Made by a program: the position numbers and the translations under genes. The notes under the pieces were generated by a model. The model worked only from the letters and a program-made list of their open reading frames with translations. It made no database searches and had not been told where the DNA came from. Of a stretch of 64,000 nt of DNA, positions 32,908 through 42,006 are shown one piece after another. Numbering within the stretch: position 1 is the first letter of the stretch; each line of letters starts with the position of its first letter. Source of the stretch: Falsihalocynthiibacter halioticoli (GTDB lineage: Bacteria > Pseudomonadota > Alphaproteobacteria > Rhodobacterales > Rhodobacteraceae); contig NZ_JAOYFC010000002.1 in NCBI RefSeq assembly GCF_025802015.1, positions 124,001 through 188,000 on the forward strand, in the 5' to 3' direction.

Positions 32908-35823
32908 CTACTTCCCGAGCGACCACCAGCCCTTTTTCTTGGGCTTCTCTTTAACTTCAGGCGCGGCAGCTACTGGCTCTGGCTCCGGCTTTGCCACTGG
33001 CGCGGCTTCCGGTTCAGGCGTTGCAACCGCAATTGCGGCCTCTTCCTTAGCAGGCTCTGCGGCCACTGCAGGGGCCTCTTCCGCAGGTTTGGCCTTTGGC
33101 TTACGGCTTCGCGTCTTCTTAACAGGAGCTTCCTCGGCCGCCGCTTCTGTTGAAGCGTCTTCTTTTGCCTTCTTACGCGGTGCGCGTTTGCGTGCTGGCT
33201 TAGCCGGCGCCTCTTCAGACGCTACTTCCGGCGCATCCGTAGAAACAGTCGCGTCACCTTGATCAGCAGCTTCTGCAGCTTCCTTTTTCTTGGAAGTGCG
33301 GCGACGCGCTGGTTTCTTCACTGGCTTCTCTTCCTTAGAGGACTCAGCTTTAGCGTCTTCGCCCTCTGTAGAAGCCTCCTCTTTTACCTCAGCGTCAGAG
33401 GCTTTCTTACGCGGAGCGCGGCGACGTTTCTTAGGCGCCTCCTCTGTCTTTGCTTCAGAAGAGTCTGCTGCTTCCGCCGGTTTAGCTTCAGCGTCCGCTT
33501 TCTCCTCGTTCTGAGCCTCTGTCGGCTTGTCATCAGAGGTTTGCGTATCTGTCGAGTTCTCGTTGTTGGCGTTTTCAGCGTCAGCATTGTTATTGCCTCC
33601 GCCACCACGACGACGGCGACGACGACGACGGCGCTTCTTGGGCTGCTGCTCTTCCTCGGACCGCGCGGAATTCTCACCGTTCTGATCGTTGGATTGGCCG
33701 TTTTCGCTCTCGATATCTTCGTCAACGCCATCCATCAGGGATGCATCAACTGATACAACTGGCGCAGCGGTTTCGCGAAGGTTCCGAGTCGCTGTTTTGA
33801 ACCGCTCAATCGAGAAATCAGGGCTAACAAGGAACGGATCGGCTTCAATCCGCACCGAAAGGCCGTAACGCGCTTCGATCTGGGCGATGTGTTCACGCTT
33901 GGTGTTCACGAGGAAGTTCATAATGCCAACTGGCACCTTCAGCAGAACCTCGCGGGAACGGCGACGCACACCCTCTTCTTCAAGCTGGCGAAGGATGGAC
34001 AGCGCAAGGTTGTCATCAGAACGGATCAAGCCCGTGCCGTGACAATGGTGACATGGCTGTGTTGTAGCTTCGATCATACCAGGGCGCAGGCGCTGGCGTG
34101 ACATTTCCATCAAGCCAAATCCAGAGATGCGACCGACCTGAATTCGGGCGCGATCGGTCTTGAGCTTTTCCTTCATCCGCTTTTCAACGGCAGCGTTGTT
34201 GCGGCGGTCTTCCATGTCGATGAAGTCAATCACGATCAGACCGGCCAAATCACGCAGACGCAACTGGCGAGCCACCTCATCGGCGGCCTCGAGGTTGGTT
34301 TTGACGGCCGTGTCTTCGATCGAGCCTTCTTTGGTGGCGCGACCAGAGTTTACGTCAATGGCCACAAGCGCCTCGGTCACACCAATCACGATGTAACCAC
34401 CTGATTTAAGCTGCACCGTCGGGTTAAACATTCCCGCCAGATAGCTCTCGACCTGATAGCGCGCAAACAGCGGCAAAGGATCAGTATAGCGTTTCACATT
34501 TTTGGCGTGGGACGGCATGATCATTTTCATGAAGTCTTTGGCCACGCGATAGCCAGCTTCGCCCTCTACCGCGACTTCGTCGATATCACGGTTATAAAGA
34601 TCGCGGATCGACCGTTTGATCAGATCGCCCTCTTCATAGATTTTCGCTGGCGCGATGGATTTCAGTGTCAGTGCGCGAATTTGCTCCCAGAGGCGCTGAA
34701 GGTATTCATAGTCGCGCTTGATCTCTGGCTTGGTCCGCTCGGCCCCTGCGGTACGCACAATAAGGCCCGCGCCTTCTGGCACGTCAATTTCTTGCGCGAT
34801 CTGCTTGAGTTTCTTGCGGTCGGCCACGTTGGTGATCTTGCGTGAAATGCCGCCACCGCGCGCAGTGTTTGGCATCAGAACACAGTACCGGCCTGCGAGC
34901 GAAAGATATGTGGTCAGCGCCGCGCCTTTGTTGCCGCGCTCTTCCTTTACGACCTGTACCAGAAGGATCTGGCGAACTTTGATCACTTCTTGGATTTTAT
35001 ATTTGCGTGGACGACGCTTGCGTGGCACGCGGATTTCTTCAGTGACATCCTCGTCCGCAACCGACTCGATCTGGTCGTCTTTTTCAGTTGCGTCTAGCGG
35101 CGCATCATCATCGTCGTCATCGCTGTCGTCAGTGTCATCCTCAGAAGCATCATCGCCTGCGCCATCGGATTTCGCGTCTGCTTTCGAAGCATCCTCAACA
35201 GGTGTCTCAGCGCCTTTTGTTGCTTCTGTTTTCTCGTCAGCAGCAGCGTCTGCGGTGCTGTCGTCTTCTGCAGCCTTCGCAGTTTCTGCTTCGCCTTCGG
35301 TTGCAGCAGGTGTCTCGACCGGTGTTTCGCCGACGAGTTCCATGGGCGAGCTGCCCTCTTCGGACTCGTCAAGATCAACCACATCCATACCAGACGGACC
35401 GGACTTGGATGCAGACGTTTCCTCGACCTCTTTGGTCTCTACAGCGTCGTTGGATTTGTTCTCTGCGGCTTTACCACGGCGACGACGGCGGCGCTTGGGG
35501 GCAGGTTTTTCGTCCTCTTCCTCAAGCGATTTCGCATATGCGCGTTCCTCGGCCAACAGCGCTTCGCGGTCGGCAACGGGAATTTGGTAGTAATCCGGAT
35601 GAATCTCGGAAAACGCGAGGAAACCATGACGGTTTCCGCCATAGTCGATAAAGGCCGCCTGAAGCGACGGCTCAACCCGTGTTACTTTTGCAAGATAGAT
35701 GTTGCCAGCAAGCTGGCGTCTGTTTTCGGACTCAAAGTCAAATTCCTCAACCTTGGTTCCATCAACCACCACAACGCGAGTTTCCTCTGCGTGGGTGGCG
35801 TCGATAAGCATTTTCTTAGCCAT
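32908..35823 (-). CDS. rne: Ribonuclease E
   Basis: A 971-residue endoribonuclease that starts mRNA decay and processes rRNA and tRNA; it is the scaffold of the degradosome. The start MAKKMLIDATHAEETR is placed at 35823. The S1 domain begins near AGNIYLAKVTRVEPSLQAAF but is interrupted by roughly 190 residues of acidic, low-complexity sequence (about 90-280), and resumes at EVIKVRQILLVQVVKEERG. The DNase I-like catalytic region follows, then the zinc-link CHHCHGTGL. The C-terminal third is disordered, with a run of ten arginines and Ala/Glu/Lys repeats, the expected RNA and protein docking tail. A leader of about 500 bases precedes it. Confidence 0.96.
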   Translation of the reverse strand: MAKKMLIDATHAEETRVVVVDGTKVEEFDFESENRRQLAGNIYLAKVTRVEPSLQAAFIDYGGNRHGFLAFSEIHPDYYQIPVADREALLAEERAYAKSLEEEDEKPAPKRRRRRRGKAAENKSNDAVETKEVEETSASKSGPSGMDVVDLDESEEGSSPMELVGETPVETPAATEGEAETAKAAEDDSTADAAADEKTEATKGAETPVEDASKADAKSDGAGDDASEDDTDDSDDDDDDAPLDATEKDDQIESVADEDVTEEIRVPRKRRPRKYKIQEVIKVRQILLVQVVKEERGNKGAALTTYLSLAGRYCVLMPNTARGGGISRKITNVADRKKLKQIAQEIDVPEGAGLIVRTAGAERTKPEIKRDYEYLQRLWEQIRALTLKSIAPAKIYEEGDLIKRSIRDLYNRDIDEVAVEGEAGYRVAKDFMKMIMPSHAKNVKRYTDPLPLFARYQVESYLAGMFNPTVQLKSGGYIVIGVTEALVAIDVNSGRATKEGSIEDTAVKTNLEAADEVARQLRLRDLAGLIVIDFIDMEDRRNNAAVEKRMKEKLKTDRARIQVGRISGFGLMEMSRQRLRPGMIEATTQPCHHCHGTGLIRSDDNLALSILRQLEEEGVRRRSREVLLKVPVGIMNFLVNTKREHIAQIEARYGLSVRIEADPFLVSPDFSIERFKTATRNLRETAAPVVSVDASLMDGVDEDIESENGQSNDQNGENSARSEEEQQPKKRRRRRRRRRGGGGNNNADAENANNENSTDTQTSDDKPTEAQNEEKADAEAKPAEAADSSEAKTEEAPKKRRRAPRKKASDAEVKEEASTEGEDAKAESSKEEKPVKKPARRRTSKKKEAAEAADQGDATVSTDAPEVASEEAPAKPARKRAPRKKAKEDASTEAAAEEAPVKKTRSRKPKAKPAEEAPAVAAEPAKEEAAIAVATPEPEAAPVAKPEPEPVAAAPEVKEKPKKKGWWSLGK

Positions 35824-36325
35824 GTGATCTCTTTGCACGCTCGCAAGCTGCGCAATCCTGTTTGGGATCCGCGTATTGCAAGGTGTCTGATAAGGGCGAA
35901 CTGCGTGTCCAGGAGTCGCGGCATGGCTTTAGGGGCGGCGCTTACGCTCGCTCTTGCCTCCAGCCTCTGATCTCCGGCGCGTCTCATCGCGTTTCTTCTC
36001 CGATGCTCTCTGCAGCTAGCGACAACGTCGTCAATTGCGGAGGCACCCGTTCATGCGCCCGGGCCGGCTTGCGGCCTCTCGGGCAAATTAGTGGCCTTTC
36101 GGCCTATCGGTCTGCGCCGTCGCCAGAGCCTTGGCTCCGTCCCGCCGGTCGCAGCGAAACTTTCCGTGCGGTACAGCCCAAAATCAGGGCGGCCCACCGT
36201 AGCACGATACTAATGGGCTTCTACAGGCAATTACAATGGGGAAAATACCCCACAACGCGAAACGGGGGCGAAAGATGGCGGTAAACACCATCTCAAACGC
36301 CCCGCAACCCGTCACTTTTCAGTGT
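35824..36325 (-). promoter_or_regulatory. Long upstream region and probable leader of rne
   Basis: No supported gene lies in these 500 bases. On the minus strand several GC-rich hairpins can form, for example around 36057-36080 (GCCCGGGCCGGC with the CTCGGGC region) and 36090-36105. RNase E genes in other bacteria have long structured leaders through which the enzyme controls its own message; the size and place fit such a leader. A plus-strand open frame here has no family features. Confidence 0.5.
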
Positions 36326-37657
36326 TTAGAGGTAATCCGAGCGCGACAGCGCATATTTCGCCATTTTCTCGTTCAATGTCCGTCGCGGCAGGCAAAGCTC
36401 GTCCATAACAGAGACGATACTGCCCTTGTGGCGGCGCATTGTGTTGTCAATCAACATACGCTCAAATGCCTCGACATACTCCTTGAGCGGTTTGCCTTCG
36501 GTTGTCATTGTCGGCGCAACTTCTTCGTTATCGGCCATCAACAAGCTGGCAATTGTCCCCGTGCCACGACGATTTTGCAACACCGCACGCTCGGCAATAT
36601 TGATAAGCTGACGCACGTTACCCGGCCATGGCGCTTGCAAAAGCTGCGCAGCCTCTTGCGCGCTCACTTCAGGCGCGTCACAGCCATATTCGTCAGCGAA
36701 TTGCTCTGACAGACGTGTGAACAGCAACAAAATATCTTCACCACGTTGGCGCAGCGGCGGCAGCGTGATTTTAAGCGCGGCAAGACGGTAAAATAGATCG
36801 GGGCGCAACGCATCTTCACAGGTTTTACCCTGTTCCTGAAGGTTACAAATTGCAATGATCCGCGTTTCTGCGGGGGTTCCCTGATCATTGATAAAGGTCA
36901 GCAGCCGCGCCTGAAGTGCCTGACTTAGAGCTTCGATATCTTCGAGAACGAGCGTTCCGCCGCGTGCATCTTCGACAAGTGGTTGGTTGCCACCATCCTC
37001 AATCGGGCCAAACAGGCGTCGCGCAAGCTCTTCTTCTTCATACGCACCGCAGGAGATCAGCTTGAACTTCTTCCCTGCGCGTGCGCCGACAGCGTGCAGC
37101 GCGTGGGCCACAAGCGTTTTGCCGGTTCCGGTTTCGCCTTCAATCAGAACATGGCCGTCCGCCTGCCCCAGATCGAGAATATCCTCGCGCAGGCGCTCCA
37201 TGACTGGGCTGGCACCAATCAGCTTTTTCATCACTGCGCCACCATCACCAAGCTCACGACGCAATGCGCGGCTGTCGAGTGTTAGGCGACGGGATTGGGT
37301 GGCTTTCTTCGCCAATTGGGTCATTTGGTCGGGGTTAAAAGGCTTTTCAAGGAAGTCATACGCTCCGACCCGCATCGCCTCCACCGCCATCGGCACATCA
37401 CCGTGACCAGTGATCATAATGACGGGAAGCCCGCTATCAATGCTCATCAGCTTCTTCAAAAGCGCCATGCCATCCATTCCAGGCATGCGGATGTCGCTCA
37501 CGACGATACCGGGATAATCCGGCCCAACAACCTTGAGTGCCTCTTCAGCGCTCGCGAATGTTTCCGTGTCAAATCCGGATAACGCCAACCATTGACTGAT
37601 GGACTGACGCATGTCCTTTTCATCATCCACGATTGCAATTTTCATTGCCTTTGCCAT
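36326..37657 (-). CDS. dctD: DctD-like NtrC-family response regulator lacking the sigma-54 contact motif
   Basis: A 443-residue regulator with a receiver domain (phospho-acceptor D55 in VVSDIRMPGMDG), an AAA+ domain and a C-terminal Fis-type helix-turn-helix (IVSVMDELCLPRRTLNEKMA). Walker A is GETGTGKT at 174-181. The GAFTGA loop that touches sigma-54 is missing: after LARRLFG the sequence goes PIEDGGNQPLVEDARGGTLV, about six residues shorter than normal. Walker B is altered to LEDIE. It probably acts without sigma-54. The start at 37657 (MAKAMKIAIVDDE) has GAGGG before it and leaves seven bases to the dctB stop. Confidence 0.9.
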   Translation of the reverse strand: MAKAMKIAIVDDEKDMRQSISQWLALSGFDTETFASAEEALKVVGPDYPGIVVSDIRMPGMDGMALLKKLMSIDSGLPVIMITGHGDVPMAVEAMRVGAYDFLEKPFNPDQMTQLAKKATQSRRLTLDSRALRRELGDGGAVMKKLIGASPVMERLREDILDLGQADGHVLIEGETGTGKTLVAHALHAVGARAGKKFKLISCGAYEEEELARRLFGPIEDGGNQPLVEDARGGTLVLEDIEALSQALQARLLTFINDQGTPAETRIIAICNLQEQGKTCEDALRPDLFYRLAALKITLPPLRQRGEDILLLFTRLSEQFADEYGCDAPEVSAQEAAQLLQAPWPGNVRQLINIAERAVLQNRRGTGTIASLLMADNEEVAPTMTTEGKPLKEYVEAFERMLIDNTMRRHKGSIVSVMDELCLPRRTLNEKMAKYALSRSDYL

Positions 37658-37664
37658 GAGGCCC

Positions 37665-39527
37665 TCATTCGGCTGCTTCAAACTCTTCGCTTAATATGGG
37701 GAGTTGAACTTCAAATACAGCCCCCCCTGCTTCTGCATTTCGTGCGGTCAACCGACCGCCAAAATCATTGACGATGCCGCTGGAAATTGCCAGCCCGAGT
37801 CCGACCCCATCGCCTGGGGCCTTGGTTGTATAAAACGGCTCAAATAGCGAGTCGAGATCATCGATCCCATCACCATTGTCCCGCAAAGCCAAAACCGCTG
37901 TTTCTCCTGCAGTTAGGAGAATATCAACTTTGGGTGATTTTGCCGTTTTGGTTGCGTCAAGCGCGTTGCGGAACAGATTGATAATCACCTGCTCAAGCCG
38001 CATTTGGTCCGCCATGACCCAAACGGGCTCGTTCGGAATTGTACGTGTCACCTCGACCTGCCGGCTCTTGAGTTGCGGCTCCATCATAGCCAAGGCAGAG
38101 GACAGCGCGGTGCGAACATCCACGGGCTGAAAACTTTCGCCGCCCTTTCGGGCATAGCTTTTAAGCTGTTTCGTAATCGCGCCCATACGTTCGATAAGGT
38201 CGTCAATCCGCTGAAAACTCGCGGCTGCTTCTTCTGGTCGTTTGCGTTGAAGAAGTAGCTTGGCCCCCGCCAGATATGTTTTCATGGCGGCAAGCGGTTG
38301 GTTCAATTCGTGGCTCACGGCCGCAGACATCTCTCCCAACGCCGCAAGTTTGGAGCTCTGTGCGAGGGTTTGTTCGGCCATATCCAGATGTTTCTCGGCT
38401 TTCTCGCGCTCCGCAATCTCGCTCTGAAGCCGCTGGTTCAGGCGCCGCAATTCTTCGGATTCATTTTGGAAAAACATCGAAGACACGCGCGCACGCCGCG
38501 ACACGACATAAAAGCCCAGCGCCAGCAGAATGGCAAAGGTCATGATTTCGAGCGCAAGGAACCCGTTCACCCGTTCGCGCACGGATTCATAGGAGGTAAA
38601 GCTCGTCATGCGCCACCCTTGGAACGGAATGCGCACATCCTGCCGCATGAAGGAGTCCCCCTGTAGATACGCATCTACAGGCAAGTTGGTCCATTCATTC
38701 GCAGAACTGAACGCGCGGGCAATGGCGGTAGACGGCGATTGCGCCGCGAGGGCTTCGCCTTCTTTCAACCCGCGCCACCGCGGTTCGGTCGTCAGGATGA
38801 TCGTCCCTTCGGAATCGGCCACCATAACCGCGTCGGCAAACCCTTTCCACGCGACCTCGAACTGGCGCAAATCGACTTCGACAACAATCACACCAATGAA
38901 ATTGCCGTTGAAGGATATCTTCTGCGAATAGGAGAACCGCGAGAGCCCTGCTTCGCTCGTACCAGAAGAAAAGACCGACTTCTCAGAGCGTGTCGCCGCA
39001 ACAAATGCCGCCGAGGATCGCGCATTCTGACCCAAGAGATTGCGGTCCGTCGCCGCGACGACCCGCCCCTCGGAATCCATCAAGGCGAGCCCCTCAATGC
39101 CGATTTCATTGGCATAAGAGATCAGCTGCTGGCTGGATTTCGAGTAATCCCCAGACGTCAGCGCAAGGGCGAGCGCCGGATCACGCGCCAGCACCTGTGG
39201 CACAACCGCGCTTTGTTGAATTTCAGCGATAATATTACCCGAATAAAGCGCAAGGCGCACTTGCGCGCGGCTGCGCGTGGATTCGGTATAGCGGTCTGTC
39301 AAAAGGATATTGGTGGACCAGACAATTGCGACCGCGATAACGATTGCCAATACCACACCAAGCCGAAGCCACCATGACATACGCATTTCGCCACGGTTGG
39401 CCTTCATCCTGCGCAATCGCGCCCGCGCCTCGGCCCGTGACCTGCGGCCACCCGAGCGCGGCAAGAACCAAGTCTTGCCAAAGGGTTCCCGACCCGAAGA
39501 GGTGGACGTGGATTTTTTGTTGGCCAT
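37665..39527 (-). CDS. dctB: C4-dicarboxylate sensor histidine kinase DctB
   Basis: A 620-residue membrane sensor kinase. Two membrane segments (WLRLGVVLAIVIAVAIVW near residue 55 and IMTFAILLALGFYVVS near 340) flank a periplasmic PAS-like double sensor domain (GIEGLALMDSEGRVVAATD, RFSYSQKISFNGNFIGVIVV). A coiled coil follows, then the H-box MSAAVSHELNQPLAAMKTYL and the ATP-binding region with N-box NLFRNALDATK and DNGDGIDD, GVGLGLAIS. It would sense succinate, fumarate or malate and phosphorylate the DctD-like protein encoded seven bases downstream. No C4-dicarboxylate TRAP genes adjoin it. Confidence 0.93.
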   Translation of the reverse strand: MANKKSTSTSSGREPFGKTWFLPRSGGRRSRAEARARLRRMKANRGEMRMSWWLRLGVVLAIVIAVAIVWSTNILLTDRYTESTRSRAQVRLALYSGNIIAEIQQSAVVPQVLARDPALALALTSGDYSKSSQQLISYANEIGIEGLALMDSEGRVVAATDRNLLGQNARSSAAFVAATRSEKSVFSSGTSEAGLSRFSYSQKISFNGNFIGVIVVEVDLRQFEVAWKGFADAVMVADSEGTIILTTEPRWRGLKEGEALAAQSPSTAIARAFSSANEWTNLPVDAYLQGDSFMRQDVRIPFQGWRMTSFTSYESVRERVNGFLALEIMTFAILLALGFYVVSRRARVSSMFFQNESEELRRLNQRLQSEIAEREKAEKHLDMAEQTLAQSSKLAALGEMSAAVSHELNQPLAAMKTYLAGAKLLLQRKRPEEAAASFQRIDDLIERMGAITKQLKSYARKGGESFQPVDVRTALSSALAMMEPQLKSRQVEVTRTIPNEPVWVMADQMRLEQVIINLFRNALDATKTAKSPKVDILLTAGETAVLALRDNGDGIDDLDSLFEPFYTTKAPGDGVGLGLAISSGIVNDFGGRLTARNAEAGGAVFEVQLPILSEEFEAAE

Positions 39528-39571
39528 GCCCCAGCTTATGCCGCTAGGGACCTGTGCTCAAGCGCTGGAGA

Positions 39572-40240
39572 TCAGGCGGAAACCATTTCCTCGACGAGCG
39601 AGCGGAAAAACGCCTGTCCGTCGGAATTGCCATGCGCATCTTCGAACGCACGCTCAGGATGCGGCATCATACCAAGAACGCGTTTGTTGGCGCTTAGTAC
39701 TCCGGCAATGTCGTCCGCGGAACCGTTCGGGTTTTCGCCATAGGTAAAGGCAACGCGGCCTTCATCCTTGAGCTTCGCCAAAGTGTCCGGGTCGGCGGTA
39801 TAGTTGCCATCATGATGGGCGATTGGAATGTTGATCACCTGCCCCTGCTCATATCCGCGCGTATAGGCGGTTTCGGCATTTTGAACCACGAGCGGAACCG
39901 TGCGGCAAATGTACTTCAAGCCCGCATTGCGCAGAAGCGCGCCGGGAAGAAGGCCAGTCTCGGTCAGGATTTGAAAACCGTTGCAGACGCCAAAGACATA
40001 ACCGCCCTTTTGTCCGAATTCGACAACGGCTTTACAGATCGGGCTTTGCGCTGCAATCGCGCCACACCGCAGATAGTCACCAAAGGAAAACCCGCCCGGC
40101 ACACCGATAAAATCAAGACCGGAAGGTAGCTCGCTATCTTTGTGCCAAACGCGGGTCACATCTGCGCCGCTGTCGCGCAGCGCCACTTCGAGATCACGAT
40201 CACAGTTCGATCCAGGGAAAACGATGACGGCGGCTTTCAT
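39572..40240 (-). CDS. purQ: Phosphoribosylformylglycinamidine synthase, glutaminase subunit PurQ
   Basis: A 222-residue class I glutamine amidotransferase that supplies ammonia for the fourth step of purine synthesis. The catalytic cysteine is in GVCNGFQIL, with FPGSNCDRDLEVALRD at the start and MPHPERAFE near the end. ATG 40240 follows an AAAGGAC ribosome site. It lies 56 bases after purS in the purC-purS-purQ order. The large subunit purL is not in the window. Confidence 0.96.
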   Translation of the reverse strand: MKAAVIVFPGSNCDRDLEVALRDSGADVTRVWHKDSELPSGLDFIGVPGGFSFGDYLRCGAIAAQSPICKAVVEFGQKGGYVFGVCNGFQILTETGLLPGALLRNAGLKYICRTVPLVVQNAETAYTRGYEQGQVINIPIAHHDGNYTADPDTLAKLKDEGRVAFTYGENPNGSADDIAGVLSANKRVLGMMPHPERAFEDAHGNSDGQAFFRSLVEEMVSA

Positions 40241-40296
40241 GGGAATGTCCTTTGCAAAGTCAGGCAGTTGGCGGCCAGTAAGGGAAATGCGTGGGG

Positions 40297-40527
40297 TTAC
40301 ACAAGTTCGATCGAGTAGCTTTCGATCACTGTATTGGCCAGCAGCTTCTCGCACATGTCTTTCACTGTGTCTTCGGTTGTGCCATCGGCAAGGTCGAGTT
40401 CGATGATCTTGCCCTGCCGGACCTTCTCTACGCCTTCAAAACCGAGCGTTCCGAGCGCGCGGCGCACCGCAGCCCCCTGCGGGTCAAGAACACCATTCTT
40501 CAACATCACATGCACGCGGGCTTTCAT
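40297..40527 (-). CDS. purS: Phosphoribosylformylglycinamidine synthase subunit PurS
   Basis: A 76-residue protein that bridges PurL and PurQ in the three-part enzyme of purine synthesis. Typical sequence is MKARVHVMLKNGVLDPQGAA and GVEKVRQGKIIELDL, ending NTVIESYSIEL. It is located 12 bases after purC and ahead of purQ. The presence of PurS shows that this organism uses the small, separate form of PurL rather than the large fused enzyme. Confidence 0.96.
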   Translation of the reverse strand: MKARVHVMLKNGVLDPQGAAVRRALGTLGFEGVEKVRQGKIIELDLADGTTEDTVKDMCEKLLANTVIESYSIELV

Positions 40528-40539
40528 AGCAGTCGGTCC

Positions 40540-41301
40540 TTAGTTAATCAGAGTAGGTTTTGGAGTGTGGGTCACGTTGCTGGGCATGACGCCAAGCCGT
40601 TTCGCCACCTCGGTATAGGCATCGGCCAAATCGCCAAGATCCTGCCGGAATACATCCTTGTCGAGCTTGCGTCCGGTTTCGATATCCCAGAGACGGCAAC
40701 TATCAGGGCTAATCTCATCAGCAACGATCAGACGTGGGAAGTCACCTTCGTAAATACGACCAATCTCGATCTTGAAATCAACGAGCTTGATGCCAACCCC
40801 ATAAAGAACACCAGATAGGTAGTCATTCACACGCAGTGCCAGCGAAATAATATCGTCAAGGTCCTGCTGGCTCGCCCAGCCGAAAGCGATGATATATTCT
40901 TCGGGAACCATCGGATCCCCTAGCGCGTCGTCCTTATAGGAAAACTCTACAATCGGGCGCGGCATCGGAGTGCCTTCTTCGACGCCCATACGCTTGGAGA
41001 AAGATCCGGCGGCAAAGTTGCGCACAATCACTTCGAGCGGAACAATCTCGACGCTCTTGATCAACTGCTCTCGCATATTGAGGCGCTTGATGAAGTGAGT
41101 CGGCACGCCAATATTGGCCAGACCCGTCATGAAAAACTCGCTCAGGCGGTTGTTCAACACGCCTTTGCCGTCAATTACATCGCGCTTTTCGGCGTTGAAT
41201 GCGGTGGCATCATCCTTGAAATACTGCACCAATGTGCCTGGTTCCGGCCCCTCAAAGAGTGTTTTTGCCTTACCTTCATAGATCTTTTTACGACGTGCCA
41301 T
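40540..41301 (-). CDS. purC: SAICAR synthetase PurC
   Basis: A 253-residue enzyme that joins aspartate to CAIR using ATP in purine synthesis. The start MARRKKIYEGKAKTLFEGPE at 41301 is the normal family start; the frame is open upstream but the extra residues are not family-like. Other marks are VEIVPLEVIVRNFAAGSFSK, VEFSYKDDALGDP and VADEISPDSCRLWD. It is first of the purC-purS-purQ operon and is divergent from the ATPase-inhibitor gene. Confidence 0.97.
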   Translation of the reverse strand: MARRKKIYEGKAKTLFEGPEPGTLVQYFKDDATAFNAEKRDVIDGKGVLNNRLSEFFMTGLANIGVPTHFIKRLNMREQLIKSVEIVPLEVIVRNFAAGSFSKRMGVEEGTPMPRPIVEFSYKDDALGDPMVPEEYIIAFGWASQQDLDDIISLALRVNDYLSGVLYGVGIKLVDFKIEIGRIYEGDFPRLIVADEISPDSCRLWDIETGRKLDKDVFRQDLGDLADAYTEVAKRLGVMPSNVTHTPKPTLIN

Positions 41302-41473
41302 CTGGTCTCCGATCTTCGGATGCTGTGGATAGACGCAGACCCCGAGTCCACATCCCTTGCGCGCCCTATAAGGCATGGACCGTTTTGCCGCAAGCATCAC
41401 CATCACTCTTGCAGGTCGGTGCGCGAAGTTACATATTGAGAAAGAACACCACTTACACCTCTGAGGACCAGAC

Positions 41474-41788
41474 ATGACGACATTTGACGATCGCGAAAAC
41501 GCATTCGAAGCCAAGTTTGCGCATGACGCGGATATGCAGTTCAAAGCAGACGCCCGCCGCAACAAGCTTATCGGCCTCTGGGCTGCTGAGTTGCTCGGAA
41601 AAACCGGTGAAGCTGCAGAAGCTTACGCCAAAGAGGTCGTTAAAGCCGATTTCGAAGAAGCCGGTCACGAAGACGTCGTGCGCAAGCTGGTTGCAGACCT
41701 TGAAGGCAAGGCCGACGAAGCCACCATCCGCGCACAGATGGAAGATTCGATGAAAGAGGCCAAAGCGCAGATCGCCGAAGAGCACTAA
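41474..41788 (+). CDS. ATPase inhibitor subunit zeta (DUF1476)
   Basis: A 104-residue, all-helical protein of the DUF1476 family. In Paracoccus and other alphaproteobacteria it is the zeta subunit that binds F1-ATPase and blocks ATP hydrolysis in one direction. The N-terminal inhibitory region is MTTFDDRENAFEAKFAHDAD, followed by ARRNKLIGLWAAELLG. The protein is confined to alphaproteobacteria, which supports the taxonomic guess. It is monocistronic, with a terminator 20 bases after the stop. Confidence 0.92.
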   Translation: MTTFDDRENAFEAKFAHDADMQFKADARRNKLIGLWAAELLGKTGEAAEAYAKEVVKADFEEAGHEDVVRKLVADLEGKADEATIRAQMEDSMKEAKAQIAEEH

Positions 41789-41808
41789 TCCGCGCGAGAA
41801 AACCTTAC

Positions 41809-41845
41809 AAAAACGCGTCAGCCTCTCCGCTGGCGCGTTTTTTGT
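41809..41845 (+). terminator. Intrinsic terminator after the zeta subunit gene
   Basis: AAAACGCG with CAGC in the 5' arm and GCTG with CGCGTTTT in the 3' arm form the stem around a CTCTCC loop (two unpaired bases), and a run of six or more T residues follows at 41838-41843. Confidence 0.85.
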
Positions 41846-42006
41846 TTCAGAATGCTCAATGTTAGCACCCCAAGTCGCACCGCAATTGAGCCAGTTTCAC
41901 AATCATTATGACCATTATGAATTTGCACCCGCCGACTAAAACTGGCATCTGGTGCGCAAACGCCCTTGTTTATGGGGCCACTTCTGTATTTTGAAAGGCG
42001 AAACCA

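Noticed and set aside
33605..33650. Short tandem CGACGACGG-type repeat that looks like a repeat array
   Set aside because: It is the codon pattern of the poly-arginine run in RNase E, not a CRISPR or mobile repeat.
34718..35590. 290-residue serine-rich open frame opposite rne
   Set aside because: It is the antisense reading of the acidic insert of RNase E; the Ser repeats are mirrored Asp/Glu/Ala codons.
36160..36176. GCGAAACTTTCCG, similar to the LacI-type operator
   Set aside because: Two mismatches from the perfect palindrome, far from any sugar gene and inside the rne leader; likely chance.
35862..36284. 140-residue plus-strand open frame in the rne leader
   Set aside because: No family resemblance, many Arg/Ser/Pro residues typical of GC-rich non-coding DNA, and no ribosome site.
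41850..42006. Possible riboswitch before the homocysteine methyltransferase gene
   Set aside because: No cobalamin-box, SAM- or SAH-riboswitch core could be recognised in the 157-base leader.
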